A DNA stretch of 64,000 nucleotides from Comamonas resistens (GCF_030064165.1 NZ_CP125947.1:3286001-3350000), one strand, 5' to 3'; shown: positions 17,548 to 27,342, counted from the first letter of the stretch. The notes: a model not told the origin generated them from the sequence alone. Numbers and translations are program-made.

Positions 17548-18137
17548 CAAATCCCGCTTTTTCCATCTGCGTGTACTGCGGCTCGCGCCCCGGCACCAAT
17601 CCTCAATTTACCGAAATCGCCAAGGCCACCGGCCAATGGATTGGCGAGCGCGGCGGCCAGTTGGTCTATGGTGGCGGACGCAGCGGCCTGATGGGTGTGG
17701 TGGCCGAAGCCACACGCCAGGCTGGCGGCCGCGTCGTCGGCATCATTCCCCAGGCACTGGTGGACAAGGAGCTGGCCAACCAGGCCTGCGACGAGCTGCA
17801 TATCGTCAAGAACATGCACGAGCGCAAAGCCATGATGGCCGAGCGCAGCGATGCCTTTGTGGCACTGCCCGGCGGCATAGGTACCTTCGAGGAACTGTTC
17901 GAGGTCTGGACCTGGCGCCAGCTCGGCTATCACGACAAGCCCATCGGCCTGATCAATGTCGATGGCTACTACGACGCCATGCTGCAGTTTCTGCAATCGT
18001 GCGTCAGCAATGGCCTGATGGGTGAGTGGCAGATGGGCCTGATCGAAAGCAGCAGTGACGCCCCGGCCCTGCTGCAGAACATGGTTCAGAACTCAGGCAC
18101 CCGCCTCGACACCCCCAACCTGAGATCCGTGATCTGA
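17544..18137 (+). CDS. LOG-family nucleoside 5'-monophosphate phosphoribohydrolase
   Basis: A 197-residue Rossmann-like protein of the TIGR00730/LOG family, which cleaves the base from nucleoside monophosphates (cytokinin-activating in plants; role in bacteria less certain). It opens F-S-I-C-V-Y-C-G-S-R-P-G and has the signature P-G-G-I-G-T-F-E-E at about residues 110-118, with G-G-G-R-S-G-L-M-G ahead of it. The start at 17544 overlaps the dgkA stop; an ORF opening at 17433 would run through dgkA. Confidence 0.9.
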   Translation: MTNPAFSICVYCGSRPGTNPQFTEIAKATGQWIGERGGQLVYGGGRSGLMGVVAEATRQAGGRVVGIIPQALVDKELANQACDELHIVKNMHERKAMMAERSDAFVALPGGIGTFEELFEVWTWRQLGYHDKPIGLINVDGYYDAMLQFLQSCVSNGLMGEWQMGLIESSSDAPALLQNMVQNSGTRLDTPNLRSVI

Positions 18138-18140
18138 ATA

Positions 18141-18166
18141 ACAAAAAGCCAGCTTTTCTGCTGGCC
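18141..18166 (-). terminator. Terminator downstream of glnB
   Basis: On the minus strand, GCCAGC and GCTGGC form a stem followed by TTTTTGTT. It sits between the converging LOG gene and glnB; its T-run serves the minus strand. Confidence 0.75.
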
Positions 18167-18191
18167 TCTGCTCAAATCGCTCCCTGAATCA

Positions 18192-18272
18192 GGAACAACA
18201 GGCAAGGGCCTAGGCGGCCCCACCGCCCCGCAGCGATGGTGCCGTCCCCGCACAGCGCCTCAAGGGGGAAGA
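18192..18272 (-). repeat. GC-rich intergenic repeat, copy 1
   Basis: Read on the minus strand it runs CTTCCCCCTTGAGGCGCTG, GGGGACGGCACCATCGCTGC, GGGGCGG. It resembles the repeats at 37379 and 49281 and likewise starts right behind a stop codon (glnB). It is non-coding and GC-rich with short internal complementarity. Confidence 0.65.
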
Positions 18273-18626
<354 letters not shown>

Positions 18627-18661
18627 CTAAATTGAATCGGCATCGCGTCTGAGGCCTGGCC

Positions 18662-20308
18662 TCAGGCGCGGAATTTGTTGGTGATGGGATAGCGCCAGTC
18701 CTTGCCAAAACTGCGAACAGTCAGACGCGGGCCTATGGGTGCCTGGCGGCGCTTGTATTCATTGATTTGTATCAGACGCGTGACCCGCTCGACATCGGCC
18801 GCTGCAAAACCCTCGGCAACGATGGAGCTTATGCTCTCATTGTTTTCCATATAGCGAGCCACGATGGCGTCCAGCACCTCGTAGGCAGGCAAGCTGTCCT
18901 GGTCTTTCTGGTCGGGGCGCAACTCGGCACTGGGCGGGCGCGTGATGATGCGCTCGGGAATGGGATCCAGACCCGTGCCGAACGGGTCATTGGCATTGCG
19001 CCAGCGTGCCAGCGCAAACACCTCGGTCTTGAACACATCCTTGATGACCGCAAAGCCACCGGCCATATCGCCATACAGCGTGCAGTAGCCGGTGGACATC
19101 TCGCTCTTGTTGCCCGTGGTCAGCACAATGGAGCCGAACTTGTTGCTCATGCCCATGAGCAGGGTGCCGCGGATACGCGCCTGCAGGTTTTCCTCGGTCG
19201 TGTCCTCGGCCCGGCCCGCAAAAGCCGGAGCCAGCGCCGCCTTGAAGGCCTCGAACTGGGGCGCGATATTGATTTCCTCATGCTGCACGCCCACGCGCTC
19301 GGCCATCTCGCGCGCATCCAGCCAGCTGATGTCTGCCGTATAGGGCGAGGGCATCATCACCGTGCGCACCTTGTCTGCACCCAGCGCATCGACGGCGATG
19401 GACAGCACCAGGGCCGAATCCATGCCCCCCGACAAGCCGATGATGGCACCGGGAAAACGATTTTTGCCCACATAGTCGCGCACGGACAGCACCAGAGCCG
19501 ACCATAACGCCTCATGGTGAGCAGGCGCAGGCTGGATTTCGCCAGCCAGAGCCAGACGCCCGCCAACTGCCTGCGCTTTGACCAGGAGCAGGTCTTCGCC
19601 AAATGCAGCAGCGCGCGCAGCGATCTGGCCATCGGCCTGCACGGCGAAGGAGCCGCCGTCAAATACGACCTCATCCTGTCCACCCACCAGATGGGCATAG
19701 ACCAGTGGCACACCTGTTTCTGTAGCACGCTGCGCAAGTACTGCCTCGCGCTCTGCCTGCTTTCCTGCATGAAATGGCGATGCATTGATGACTGCCAGCA
19801 GCTGTGCGCCAGCATCCACTGCGGCTTTTGCCGGGCCCGAGTGCCAGGCATCCTCACAAATCAGCAGGCCAATGTTCACGCCATCGATGTCCACCACACA
19901 GGGCTGATCACCGGCTGCAAAATAGCGCTGCTCGTCGAACACGCCAAAATTGGGCAGCAACTGCTTGGCATAGCTGGCCATCAGCTGGCCATCGCACAGC
20001 ACGCTGGCAGCATTGAACAATGGAGCACCCGCAGCATCTTGCCGGGGATGACCGATAAGCAACGCCAGGCCAGGCCACCGGGTGCTGGCAGCCCTGAGCT
20101 GCTCCAGCGCCTCCTGGCAGGCGGCGATAAATGCAGGGCGCAGATACAGGTCTTCGGCAGCGTAGCCGCACAGCGCAAGCTCGGGTGTCAGCAGCAGGCG
20201 CGCGCCCTGGGCATGGGCCTGTTCAGCGGCATCAATGATTTTCTGGACATTGCCAGAGAGGTCGCCCACGACGAAATTGCGTTGGGCACAGCAGATGGAG
20301 AGCGTCAT
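18662..20308 (-). CDS. nadE: Glutamine-dependent NAD+ synthetase
   Basis: Converts deamido-NAD to NAD, using glutamine as ammonia donor. The 548-residue product joins an N-terminal nitrilase-type glutaminase (Glu in L-L-L-T-P-E-L-A-L-C-G-Y, Lys in Y-A-K-Q-L-L-P-N-F, Cys in L-L-I-C-E-D-A-W-H) to a C-terminal ATP-pyrophosphatase synthetase with the P-loop G-L-S-G-G-M-D-S-A-L. The start at 20308 gives M-T-L-S-I-C-C-A-Q-R-N-F. glnB follows on the same strand. Confidence 0.93.
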   Translation of the reverse strand: MTLSICCAQRNFVVGDLSGNVQKIIDAAEQAHAQGARLLLTPELALCGYAAEDLYLRPAFIAACQEALEQLRAASTRWPGLALLIGHPRQDAAGAPLFNAASVLCDGQLMASYAKQLLPNFGVFDEQRYFAAGDQPCVVDIDGVNIGLLICEDAWHSGPAKAAVDAGAQLLAVINASPFHAGKQAEREAVLAQRATETGVPLVYAHLVGGQDEVVFDGGSFAVQADGQIAARAAAFGEDLLLVKAQAVGGRLALAGEIQPAPAHHEALWSALVLSVRDYVGKNRFPGAIIGLSGGMDSALVLSIAVDALGADKVRTVMMPSPYTADISWLDAREMAERVGVQHEEINIAPQFEAFKAALAPAFAGRAEDTTEENLQARIRGTLLMGMSNKFGSIVLTTGNKSEMSTGYCTLYGDMAGGFAVIKDVFKTEVFALARWRNANDPFGTGLDPIPERIITRPPSAELRPDQKDQDSLPAYEVLDAIVARYMENNESISSIVAEGFAAADVERVTRLIQINEYKRRQAPIGPRLTVRSFGKDWRYPITNKFRA

Positions 20309-20514
20309 GAAAAGCAAGCTGGGTGCGAGGGCCACCTAAGAACGTGTTTACGATCTCCACGCGGGTGTGTAGTCGCGGCCTCGGGCGGTCTGCGTTGTTG
20401 CAAATCCTCGCAATAGCCAAACTATTGCTGCGGTTTGCGCCTAGCAGCCCATCCCGATCCGCATCCCACACCCCTTCGCGCAAGATCGCAAACACGTTCT
20501 CAGACAATCAGGGC

Positions 20515-21780
20515 ATGGCCGAAAACAAGATTATCACTCGCGTGCTTGCCAGCGTGCAGCAGCTGGACGCACAAACCTGGAATGCCTTGCTGGCCTGCCA
20601 GCCCACGCCCACGCCTTTCATGCGCCACGAATACCTGGCCGCCATGGAACAAAGCGGCAGCGCCAGCGCCCAGACGGGCTGGGCCTGCCGCGTCATCACG
20701 GTTTGGGATGGAGATGAGCTGCTGGCCGCCTGCCCCGTCTATCTCAAGAGCCACTCCTACGGCGAATACGTGTTCGACTGGGCCTGGGCTCGTGCCTATC
20801 AGCAGCATGGCCTGCCCTACTACCCCAAGGCCATCGTCGCCGTACCGTTCACACCGGTGCCCGGCACCAGACTGCTGGCACGCAGCCAGCCGTTGCGCAT
20901 GGCACTGGTTCAGGCGCTGCAGCAATGGGCGGAGGATGAACAGCTATCGTCCTTGCACCTGCTGTTTGGCGATGCCCATGATCTGCAAGCCTGCCATGCC
21001 GCTGGCTGGATGCAGCGCAGCACCGTGCAGTTTCATTGGACCAACGGGCAACGTGCCAACGAACCGGTTGCCATGGGCCAGGCATTTCTGGACTTCGATG
21101 ACTTTCTGGCTTCCTTGCAGCAGGAAAAGCGCAAAAAAATCCGCCAGGAACGGCGCAAGGTGCGTGAAGCCGGCGTGCGCTTCAAAAGCCTGCAAGGCAA
21201 AGAGATTACGGCCAGCGACTGGGCTTTTTTCTATCGCTGCTATGAGCGCACCTATCTGGAGCACGGCAACCCGCCCTATCTGACGCCGGAGTTCTTTACG
21301 GCCATGAGCGAATCCATGCCCGAGAACTGGGTGATGTTCATTGCGGAACGGGATGGCCGCCCTATTGCCTGCAGTTTGATAGCGGTCAGCGCTGACCAGC
21401 CCCCATTTTCAGCGTTAAACCATTCTGAAATCATTTCCAATCAAGCGTCAGCAGCTATCAATAACAAAGTAGCCTACGGCCGCTACTGGGGAGCACTGGA
21501 GAGGGTGGACAGCCTGCATTTCGAGGCCTGCTACTACCAGCCCATAGCATGGTGTATTGCCAACGGCTACGGCCGCTTTGAAGGTGGCGCCCAGGGCGAG
21601 CACAAAATGGCCCGCGCCCTGCTGCCCATGGAAACACCCAGCGCGCACTGGGTGGCTCACCCGGCCTTTGCCGATGCCATTGCCCGCTTTCTGGAGCGCG
21701 AAGGCGAAGGCATGGCCGACTATCTGCAAATGCTGCAGGCTCACAGCCCGCTGCGCCAGACAAGGGAGCCGCAACCATAA
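20515..21780 (+). CDS. FemAB/GNAT-like acyltransferase (COG3146 family)
   Basis: A 421-residue protein of the family annotated as putative peptidoglycan or acyl-group N-acyltransferases. Recognisable blocks are P-F-M-R-H-E-Y-L-A-A-M-E near the N-terminus, K-R-K-K-I-R-Q-E-R-R-K-V in the middle and a C-terminal GNAT-like part with F-E-G-G-A-Q-G-E-H-K. The substrate is unknown. Residues about 289-316 are an insertion encoded by a TTGATAGC repeat element (21376-21461) that breaks up an otherwise smooth acetyltransferase sequence. The ATG at 20515 was chosen over an outer start at 20323 that adds 64 non-conserved residues. Confidence 0.8.
   Translation: MAENKIITRVLASVQQLDAQTWNALLACQPTPTPFMRHEYLAAMEQSGSASAQTGWACRVITVWDGDELLAACPVYLKSHSYGEYVFDWAWARAYQQHGLPYYPKAIVAVPFTPVPGTRLLARSQPLRMALVQALQQWAEDEQLSSLHLLFGDAHDLQACHAAGWMQRSTVQFHWTNGQRANEPVAMGQAFLDFDDFLASLQQEKRKKIRQERRKVREAGVRFKSLQGKEITASDWAFFYRCYERTYLEHGNPPYLTPEFFTAMSESMPENWVMFIAERDGRPIACSLIAVSADQPPFSALNHSEIISNQASAAINNKVAYGRYWGALERVDSLHFEACYYQPIAWCIANGYGRFEGGAQGEHKMARALLPMETPSAHWVAHPAFADAIARFLEREGEGMADYLQMLQAHSPLRQTREPQP
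21376..21461 (+). repeat. TTGATAGC-ended element inside a coding gene
   Basis: An 86-base AT-richer stretch with imperfect inverted ends: TTGATAGC-GG-TCAGCGCT on the left and the complement of TTGATAGCTGCTGACGCTT on the right. It lies in frame inside the acyltransferase gene and encodes a Ser/Asn/Ala-rich loop. The same end sequence recurs at 36649, 63486, 28951 and 12567. Confidence 0.65.
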
Positions 21781-21803
21781 AAAAGGCCGCTTTGCAGCGG
21801 CCC
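21779..21803 (-). terminator. Terminator after chemoreceptor 1
   Basis: On the minus strand, GGGCCGCTGCAAAGCGGCC is followed by TTTTTTA. It lies between the converging acyltransferase gene and the chemoreceptor gene. Confidence 0.8.
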
Positions 21804-21838
21804 AAGAGGAAGAGACACGGCGGTCTCAGCCATACCAA

Positions 21839-23593
21839 TCAGAAAGTTTCCCAGTCGTCCTCGGTGCTTGAGGTCTTGCGCGATGTGCTGCCCGTTAGCG
21901 CCTGAGGTGCCGGCTGCGGCACAGTCTTGGGCGATAGCGGTCGGCGTGGTGCCGGCATGGCTGCGCTGGCAGTCGGGCTAGCAACCGGACGGGAGGCAGA
22001 GCTGGCAACAGACGGCACCGCCGCCGAATGCGCGCCTCGCTCATGCATGGCATGGGGCGGCAACTGAAAGACGGCAACGGCCTGCACCAGTTCCTGGGCC
22101 TGCTTGCGCAGCGCGCCTGCGGCTGCGGCGCTTTCCTCCACCAGCGCAGCATTTTGCTGGGTGGTCTGGTCCATCTGCGTAACGGCCTCGCCCACCTGGG
22201 CCACGCCCTGGCTTTGCTCCTGGCTGGCCGCACTGATCTCCGCCATGATGTCGGTGACGCGGCGAATCGCCGTCACGATGTCCTCCATGGTGCTGCCGGC
22301 CTTGTCCACCAGCTGCGTGCCTTGCTCCACACGCTGCACACTGGTGGTGATCAGCGCCTTGATTTCCTTGGCAGCTTCGGCGCTGCGCTGGGCCAGCGTG
22401 CGCACCTCGCCCGCCACCACGGCAAAGCCACGGCCCTGCTCGCCCGCACGAGCGGCTTCCACCGCCGCGTTCAACGCCAGGATATTGGTCTGGAAAGCAA
22501 TGGAGTCGATGACCGAGATGATGTCGGCAATCTGGTGGCTGCTGTTGTTGATGCCCTTCATGGTTTCGACGACTTCGGCCACCACGGCACCGCCCTGTGC
22601 CGCCACCTTCGAGGCGTTCTCCGCCATCTGATTGGCGGCGCGGGCGTTATCGGCGTTCTGACGCACGGTAGAGCCCAGTTGTTCCATCGAGGCAGCGGTT
22701 TCCTCCAGCGCACTGGCCTGCTCTTCGGTACGGCTGGACAGATCGGCGTTACCGGAGGCAATCTGCGAGCTGGCCGAAGCCACGCCTTCGGCGTTCAGGC
22801 GTACCGAACGCACGGTCTGCACCAAGCTGGTCTGCATGCGCTCCAGAGCCATCAGCAACTGACCGGTTTCGTCATGACGCGTGGCCCGGATGTCGGCACT
22901 CAAGTCACCGTTGGCCACCCGGTCGGCCGCCTTGACCGCCTGCTCCAGCGGCGCACGGATGGAGCGCACCAGCCAGATACCGGCAATCACGGCCAGCAGC
23001 AGCGCCACCACGGTGGCTCCCACCAGCATCACGACCGCACGGTCGTACACCTCGTTCGAGGCCTTGGTCTCGGCACGCGCCATATCGCTGTTGTATTTGA
23101 CCAATTTCTCCAGCGTGGCCGTGGACTGGTTATAGAGCGTCAGCGATTCACCGGCCATGAGTTCCTTGGCCTTGTCCTTTTCGCCGTCATGCGAGAATTT
23201 GAGCAACTGCGTGCTCAATTCCAGATAGCGCTCACGCTCCTTGATGAACTGGTTATAGAGGCCCTGCTCCTCCGGAGAGATGATGAGCGGCTCATAGAAT
23301 TTCTTGTCCGCCGCCAGGCGCACCTGCAGTTCGGCATATTGCTTTTCCACCTGCGCCATCTGCTCTGCGTCGGAGCTGTTGACATGACGCAATTCCAGCA
23401 GACGCGCGCGTACCAGCTCGGTGCTGATGGTGTTGATGGTTTCCACGCTGGGCAGTGCGTTGCCGGTAATGGTTTCGGTGTTTCCACGCATGGAGCGCAG
23501 CTGCATCAAAGCAATGCTGACCACCACCACGAGCAAAAGCACCAGAATGCTGATGAGTCCCAAGATGCGCGTGGAGATTTTGATGTTCTTCAT
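21839..23593 (-). CDS. Methyl-accepting chemotaxis protein 1
   Basis: A 584-residue Tar/Tsr-type chemoreceptor. It has a first membrane segment (about 10-30), a periplasmic four-helix bundle with a Tar/Tsr-like N-E-R-Y-L-E-L-type stretch, a second membrane segment (about 190-212) and a HAMP domain. The signalling tip reads [36 protein letters not shown]. It ends D-D-W-E-T-F, nearly the NWETF pentapeptide that tethers CheR and CheB. The ATG at 23593 has GGGAG upstream. The ligand is unknown. Confidence 0.92.
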   Translation of the reverse strand: MKNIKISTRILGLISILVLLLVVVVSIALMQLRSMRGNTETITGNALPSVETINTISTELVRARLLELRHVNSSDAEQMAQVEKQYAELQVRLAADKKFYEPLIISPEEQGLYNQFIKERERYLELSTQLLKFSHDGEKDKAKELMAGESLTLYNQSTATLEKLVKYNSDMARAETKASNEVYDRAVVMLVGATVVALLLAVIAGIWLVRSIRAPLEQAVKAADRVANGDLSADIRATRHDETGQLLMALERMQTSLVQTVRSVRLNAEGVASASSQIASGNADLSSRTEEQASALEETAASMEQLGSTVRQNADNARAANQMAENASKVAAQGGAVVAEVVETMKGINNSSHQIADIISVIDSIAFQTNILALNAAVEAARAGEQGRGFAVVAGEVRTLAQRSAEAAKEIKALITTSVQRVEQGTQLVDKAGSTMEDIVTAIRRVTDIMAEISAASQEQSQGVAQVGEAVTQMDQTTQQNAALVEESAAAAGALRKQAQELVQAVAVFQLPPHAMHERGAHSAAVPSVASSASRPVASPTASAAMPAPRRPLSPKTVPQPAPQALTGSTSRKTSSTEDDWETF

Positions 23594-23857
23594 CCCAAGT
23601 GCTCCCTCTGTCCCTGAAAATGTGGACGAATGCTGTGCTGCCAAGCAATAAGGCATTCAATGATTAATTCATATTCTCATCTGGCCAGGCCAGCCATCAC
23701 GCACATGCTGCATGCGTTTTATCCATGCCAGTACTGCGCTTCAATTGATTGTATTTAATTGTTTCTTCATAAATTCGACCCGCACCCTTGTCAGCCCAGC
23801 CAAGATGCAGACGCGCTCCGAAAAACAATGGAATCTCGTTGATTAGCAAAGCAAAAA

Positions 23858-23884
23858 TCCCGAACCAAATTTCGGTTCGGCAGG
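23858..23884 (-). terminator. Second terminator downstream of chemoreceptor 2
   Basis: On the minus strand, CCGAACC and GGTTCGG form a stem followed by GATTTTTGC. It lies about 60 bases beyond the first terminator. Confidence 0.65.
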
Positions 23885-23942
23885 AACATCAAGAGGGAGC
23901 CGCACATTTATTGACGCTCAGGTGACTCACTCTGTACCTAGT

Positions 23943-23988
23943 GAAAAAGAAAGCCTCTGGCTGCCGGCAGCACAGAGGCTTTTTCACC
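23943..23988 (-). terminator. Terminator after chemoreceptor 2
   Basis: On the minus strand, AAAGCCTCTG and CAGAGGCTTT form a long stem with an inner GCTGCCGGCAGC palindrome, followed by CTTTTTC. It lies 20 bases behind the stop. Confidence 0.85.
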
Positions 23989-24006
23989 AGGCGGCTGGTG
24001 GAAAAA

Positions 24007-25764
24007 CTAGAACTGTTCCCAGCTGGAGTCGTCCAGCGAGACCGCATTCGCCACTCGCGGCGCAGCCACGGCGGCGGGCGCTGAAACGGCTGCCGCCTTG
24101 ACTACGGGGGAGCGCGGCACAGCAGCGGTCCTGCTTGCAGGGGCGGCGCTGGGCTGGACAGAATTGAACTGAGCCGCAGCATCATTACCCAGCTGAAAAA
24201 TGGCAACGGAATCCACCAGCGCACGGGCCTGACGCTGCAAAGCATCGGCCGCAGCAGCACTTTCCTCGACCAGCGCGGCATTTTGCTGCGTGCTTTGGTC
24301 CATCTGGGTAATAGCCTCGCCCACCTGTGCCACACCCTGGCTTTGCTCGCGGCTGGCAGCGCTGATTTCACCCATGATATCGGTCACACGACCAATGGCT
24401 GTCACGATCTCTGCCATCGTCTCGCCGGCCTTGTCCACCAGTTGCGAGCCCTGCTCCACACGCTCCACGCTGGCGTTGATGAGCTGCTTGATCTCTTTGG
24501 CCGCCTCTGCGCTGCGCTGCGCCAGTGTGCGCACCTCGCCGGCCACCACGGCGAAACCCCGCCCTTGCTCACCCGCACGGGCGGCCTCCACCGCGGCATT
24601 GAGCGCCAGGATATTGGTCTGGAACGCAATGGAGTCGATCACGCCGATGATGTCGGAAATCTGGTGGCTGCTGTCGTTGATGCCCTTCATGGTGTCCACC
24701 ACCTGGGCGACCACGGCCCCGCCACGGCCTGCAACATCCGAGGCGTTTCTGGCCATCTGGTTGGCCGTCTGCGCATTGTCTGCGTTCTGGCGCACGGTAG
24801 AACCCAGCTGCTCCATGGAGGCTGCCGTCTCCTCCAGCGCGCTGGCCTGGCTTTCGGTGCGTGCCGAGAGGTCGGCGTTGCCCTGTGCAATCTCCCCCGA
24901 AGCCAGCGCCACGCCTTGTGCATTGCCACGCACTTCCTGAACCACGCTGGCCAATTGGCGGCGCATGTCTTCCAGTGCGTTGAGCAGCAAGCCCATTTCA
25001 TCACGGCGCTGGCTGCGCACCGCTGTGGCCAACTTGCCCGCAGCCACATCCTGAGCCAGTTTCACGGCGGTCTCCACAGGCTTGGTGATGGCCCGCGTCA
25101 TGGCAAAACCGACGGCAGCCGCAATCAGTACCACCAGCACCAGCGTGCCCAGCAACCAGTAACGGGCCAACGCAAACGCAGATTCTTCCGCCTGCTGCGC
25201 GCTGGCCGCAGCGTCCAGCTGCAGCGTCATGACCTTGCCTGTACTCTCGGCCAGCCGGGCAAAAGCGCTTTCAGATTCACCGGCAAAAAACAGACCCATC
25301 TCGTCTGCCATGGCCGCCTGCTCTTCCACGGTGTTGTAGCGGCCATCGCGTGCACGGCTGAGCAGTTGCTCGTGCAGGTCCAGAAAGGTCTCCTTGTGCT
25401 TCTGGTACTCGGCATAGGCAGCGCGCAGGGCCTCGCCTGCCAGCAGGCCCGCCATCACTTTTTCCTGCTCGCCGATGGTCTTCAGCCGCTGCTGGATCTG
25501 TTGCTCGTACCCCTCGATTTCCACCAGCGTGCGAGCCGTGGCAATGCCAGCCTCATGGCGGCGCAGGCGGTTGAATTCGGATCGCATGGAGGCTGCGTTG
25601 TAGACGCTGGGCAATGCCACCTCGGAGACAGCCGTGCTGGCCGCATGAATCTGTGTCAGTTGCAGCCAGGCGACCAACCCCAACAGCGCCGAAAAAAACA
25701 CCATGACCAGAAAACTGATCCCCAGCTTGGTACCTATGCGCCAGTTCGATATCTGCCAACTCAT
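24007..25764 (-). CDS. Methyl-accepting chemotaxis protein 2
   Basis: A 585-residue chemoreceptor with the same layout as the next gene: membrane segment at about 14-34, periplasmic helical sensor, second membrane segment (about 190-210), HAMP, and the conserved signalling tip. The cytoplasmic halves of the two receptors are nearly identical while the periplasmic halves differ, which points to a duplication followed by sensor divergence. It ends S-S-W-E-Q-F, an x-W-x-x-F pentapeptide that may bind CheR more weakly. The ATG at 25764 is preceded by GGGGGGA. Confidence 0.92.
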   Translation of the reverse strand: MSWQISNWRIGTKLGISFLVMVFFSALLGLVAWLQLTQIHAASTAVSEVALPSVYNAASMRSEFNRLRRHEAGIATARTLVEIEGYEQQIQQRLKTIGEQEKVMAGLLAGEALRAAYAEYQKHKETFLDLHEQLLSRARDGRYNTVEEQAAMADEMGLFFAGESESAFARLAESTGKVMTLQLDAAASAQQAEESAFALARYWLLGTLVLVVLIAAAVGFAMTRAITKPVETAVKLAQDVAAGKLATAVRSQRRDEMGLLLNALEDMRRQLASVVQEVRGNAQGVALASGEIAQGNADLSARTESQASALEETAASMEQLGSTVRQNADNAQTANQMARNASDVAGRGGAVVAQVVDTMKGINDSSHQISDIIGVIDSIAFQTNILALNAAVEAARAGEQGRGFAVVAGEVRTLAQRSAEAAKEIKQLINASVERVEQGSQLVDKAGETMAEIVTAIGRVTDIMGEISAASREQSQGVAQVGEAITQMDQSTQQNAALVEESAAAADALQRQARALVDSVAIFQLGNDAAAQFNSVQPSAAPASRTAAVPRSPVVKAAAVSAPAAVAAPRVANAVSLDDSSWEQF

Positions 25765-25818
25765 GCCATCCCCCCGTTTTTTCTTGGACGATTCATGCCT
25801 GTCCGGGCAATAAAAAAG

Positions 25819-25894
25819 CCCCCACGCTTGCCCACTAACGTGTGGCTGCTGCCCCCTCAAGGGGGTTTATTGCCTTGGGGCGGCCCGGCGGCAA
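25819..25894 (+). repeat. ACGCTTGCCCACTA repeat, copy 1
   Basis: CCCACGCTTGCCCACTA, then CGTGTGGCTGCTGCCCC, then a CCCCTCAAGGGGG hairpin and TTGGGGCGGCC. The same blocks in the same order recur at 36523-36604. It lies in the gap between ppa and chemoreceptor 2. Confidence 0.7.
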
Positions 25895-25928
25895 TAAAAA
25901 ACGCGCCAGACGCAAATCTGGCGCGTTT
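25895..25928 (-). terminator. Terminator after ppa
   Basis: On the minus strand, AAACGCGCCAGA and TCTGGCGCGTTTTTT form a perfect stem and T-run about 70 bases behind the ppa stop. Confidence 0.9.
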
Positions 25929-25997
25929 CAAATTGTATCCAACCCTTGTGCGCAACAGGGCTGCGCATCCAGGTTAGAGACTCTTTACTGCCTGGGA

Positions 25998-26525
25998 TCA
26001 ACCCTTGTAGTTGGCGATACCGTCGGCAATTTCCTTGTGCGCCACGTCCACGCCCTTCCAGCCCAGAACCTTGACCCACTTGCCCTTTTCCAGATCCTTG
26101 TAGTGCTCGAAGAAGTGAGCGATCTGCTGCAGGGTCAGGTCATGAATGTCGCCCAGCGTGTTGATCTTGTCGTAGGCGGGCAGCAGCTTCTGTGTGGGCA
26201 CAGCCAGCACCTTGCCGTCGATACCGGACTCATCTTCCATCTCCAGGATGCCGATGGCGCGGCAAGGCACGACCACGCCGGTGGGCAGGGGGAAGGGAGT
26301 CATCACCAGCACGTCCACGGGATCGCCGTCGCCGGACAGGGTCTGAGGCACATAGCCGTAGTTCACGGGGTAGTGCATGGCTGTGCCCAGGAAGCGGTCC
26401 ACGAACACGCAGCCGGTTTCCTTGTCCACTTCGTACTTCACGGGAGCAGAGTTGGCCGAGATTTCGATGACGACGTTGAAGACTTCAGGCGCCTTGGAGC
26501 CGGGGGTCACATTGTTCAGAGACAT
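25998..26525 (-). CDS. ppa: Inorganic pyrophosphatase (family I)
   Basis: Hydrolyses pyrophosphate released by biosynthetic reactions. The 175-residue product has the signature D-G-D-P-V-D-V-L-V at about residues 66-74, where three Asp bind metal, and the K-Y-E-V-D-K-E-T-G and Y-G-Y-V-P-Q-T-L blocks around it. Its length matches the E. coli enzyme (176). It appears to be transcribed alone, with a strong terminator behind it. Confidence 0.95.
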   Translation of the reverse strand: MSLNNVTPGSKAPEVFNVVIEISANSAPVKYEVDKETGCVFVDRFLGTAMHYPVNYGYVPQTLSGDGDPVDVLVMTPFPLPTGVVVPCRAIGILEMEDESGIDGKVLAVPTQKLLPAYDKINTLGDIHDLTLQQIAHFFEHYKDLEKGKWVKVLGWKGVDVAHKEIADGIANYKG

Positions 26526-26730
26526 GATGGTTGGGAAAGTAAAACAAAAAAGGCCCCACTAGGGGTCACCCCGTAATTCTAGGCGCATGACCCTAACACT
26601 GGCATTACATGTTTGAAAGATGCAGCTGCACCGCTCTTCAGCCACAGAGGGTTTCAAGCCAAATCAGCCTCAAGCCATTTATCCATCGACGCTAAAAGCT
26701 ATTCAAAAAAATAGCACCAAAGAGCGCCAC

Positions 26731-27342
26731 TCAGGCTCCAGCCAGCTCCCTGCGGCGAACCGGGCCGCTGCGCCGCTCAATTTCGGCTTGCAGCGGCTTG
26801 CGCAGCCCCATGGCAAAGCTCAATTCCGCCACCACGAACAGCGGGCCTATCACCAGCCCCATCACATCGTCAAAAAATGCGGGCTTGCGCCCCTCGTAAT
26901 AGTGACCGATGAACTGGATCACCCAGCCCACGCCAAACAGGCCCAGCCCCCACGCCAGCCAGAGCGCCGAGGACTGCGCGGCAATCGGTATGGCCAGAGC
27001 CAGCATGGTCGCGAGCAGCGCCGTCATGAACAAGCCGTAACGCAGATCGAGCCTGCAGTAGTAGACCGCAGCCGCCGAGGCGGCCACCAGGGCCAGTGAC
27101 AGCGGCACACCGGCCAGCAGCCCCCACTGCACGCGCGCCAGCAAGATGACGACAGCCCACATGATCATGGGCACACCGATGTAATGCGTGAAGATGTTGC
27201 GCGGATCGCGGTGGTAGTCCGCATAGCTGGAGAGCTGATCGACTAGGGCAGGACTTCCGCAAACAAGGATGCGCAAGGCCTGTGTCCAGGGTGCAAACGT
27301 TTTGCCTGAACCTGACTTGCGTAAGTCGTTTAGGGTTTTCAT
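26731..27342 (-). CDS. Mpo1-like (DUF962) membrane protein with repeat-encoded N-terminus
   Basis: A 203-residue integral membrane protein of the DUF962/YGL010w family, whose yeast member Mpo1 is a dioxygenase acting on 2-hydroxy fatty acids. The start of the domain is seen at Q-L-S-S-Y-A-D-Y-H-R-D-P-R-N-I-F-T-H-Y-I-G-V-P, with the metal-binding His residues. About five hydrophobic segments follow, and a second block is F-I-G-H-Y-Y-E-G-R-K-P-A. Residues 5-31 are encoded by the AGGACTTACG repeat (27250-27329). The ATG at 27342 has AAGGAG 8-9 bases upstream and lies just outside the repeat, so the extension is probably translated. Confidence 0.82.
   Translation of the reverse strand: MKTLNDLRKSGSGKTFAPWTQALRILVCGSPALVDQLSSYADYHRDPRNIFTHYIGVPMIMWAVVILLARVQWGLLAGVPLSLALVAASAAAVYYCRLDLRYGLFMTALLATMLALAIPIAAQSSALWLAWGLGLFGVGWVIQFIGHYYEGRKPAFFDDVMGLVIGPLFVVAELSFAMGLRKPLQAEIERRSGPVRRRELAGA
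27250..27329 (-). repeat. AGGACTTACG inverted-repeat element, copy A
   Basis: An 80-base element with near-perfect terminal inverted repeats: GACTTCCGCAA at one end and the complement of GACTTACGCAA at the other. It shares GCCTGAACCTGA and AACAAGG with copies at 33276 and 61937. It lies inside the coding start of the Mpo1-like gene and encodes D-L-R-K-S-G-S-G-K-T-F-A. Confidence 0.85.

Larger units (their letters stand above)
23594..24006. other. 413-base gap between the two chemoreceptor genes
   Basis: No coding ORF. It holds two tandem terminators for chemoreceptor 2 (23943-23988 and 23858-23884). The AT-rich stretch 23650-23770 ahead of chemoreceptor 1 probably contains that gene's promoter; no clear sigma-28 promoter was found. 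Confidence 0.6.
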
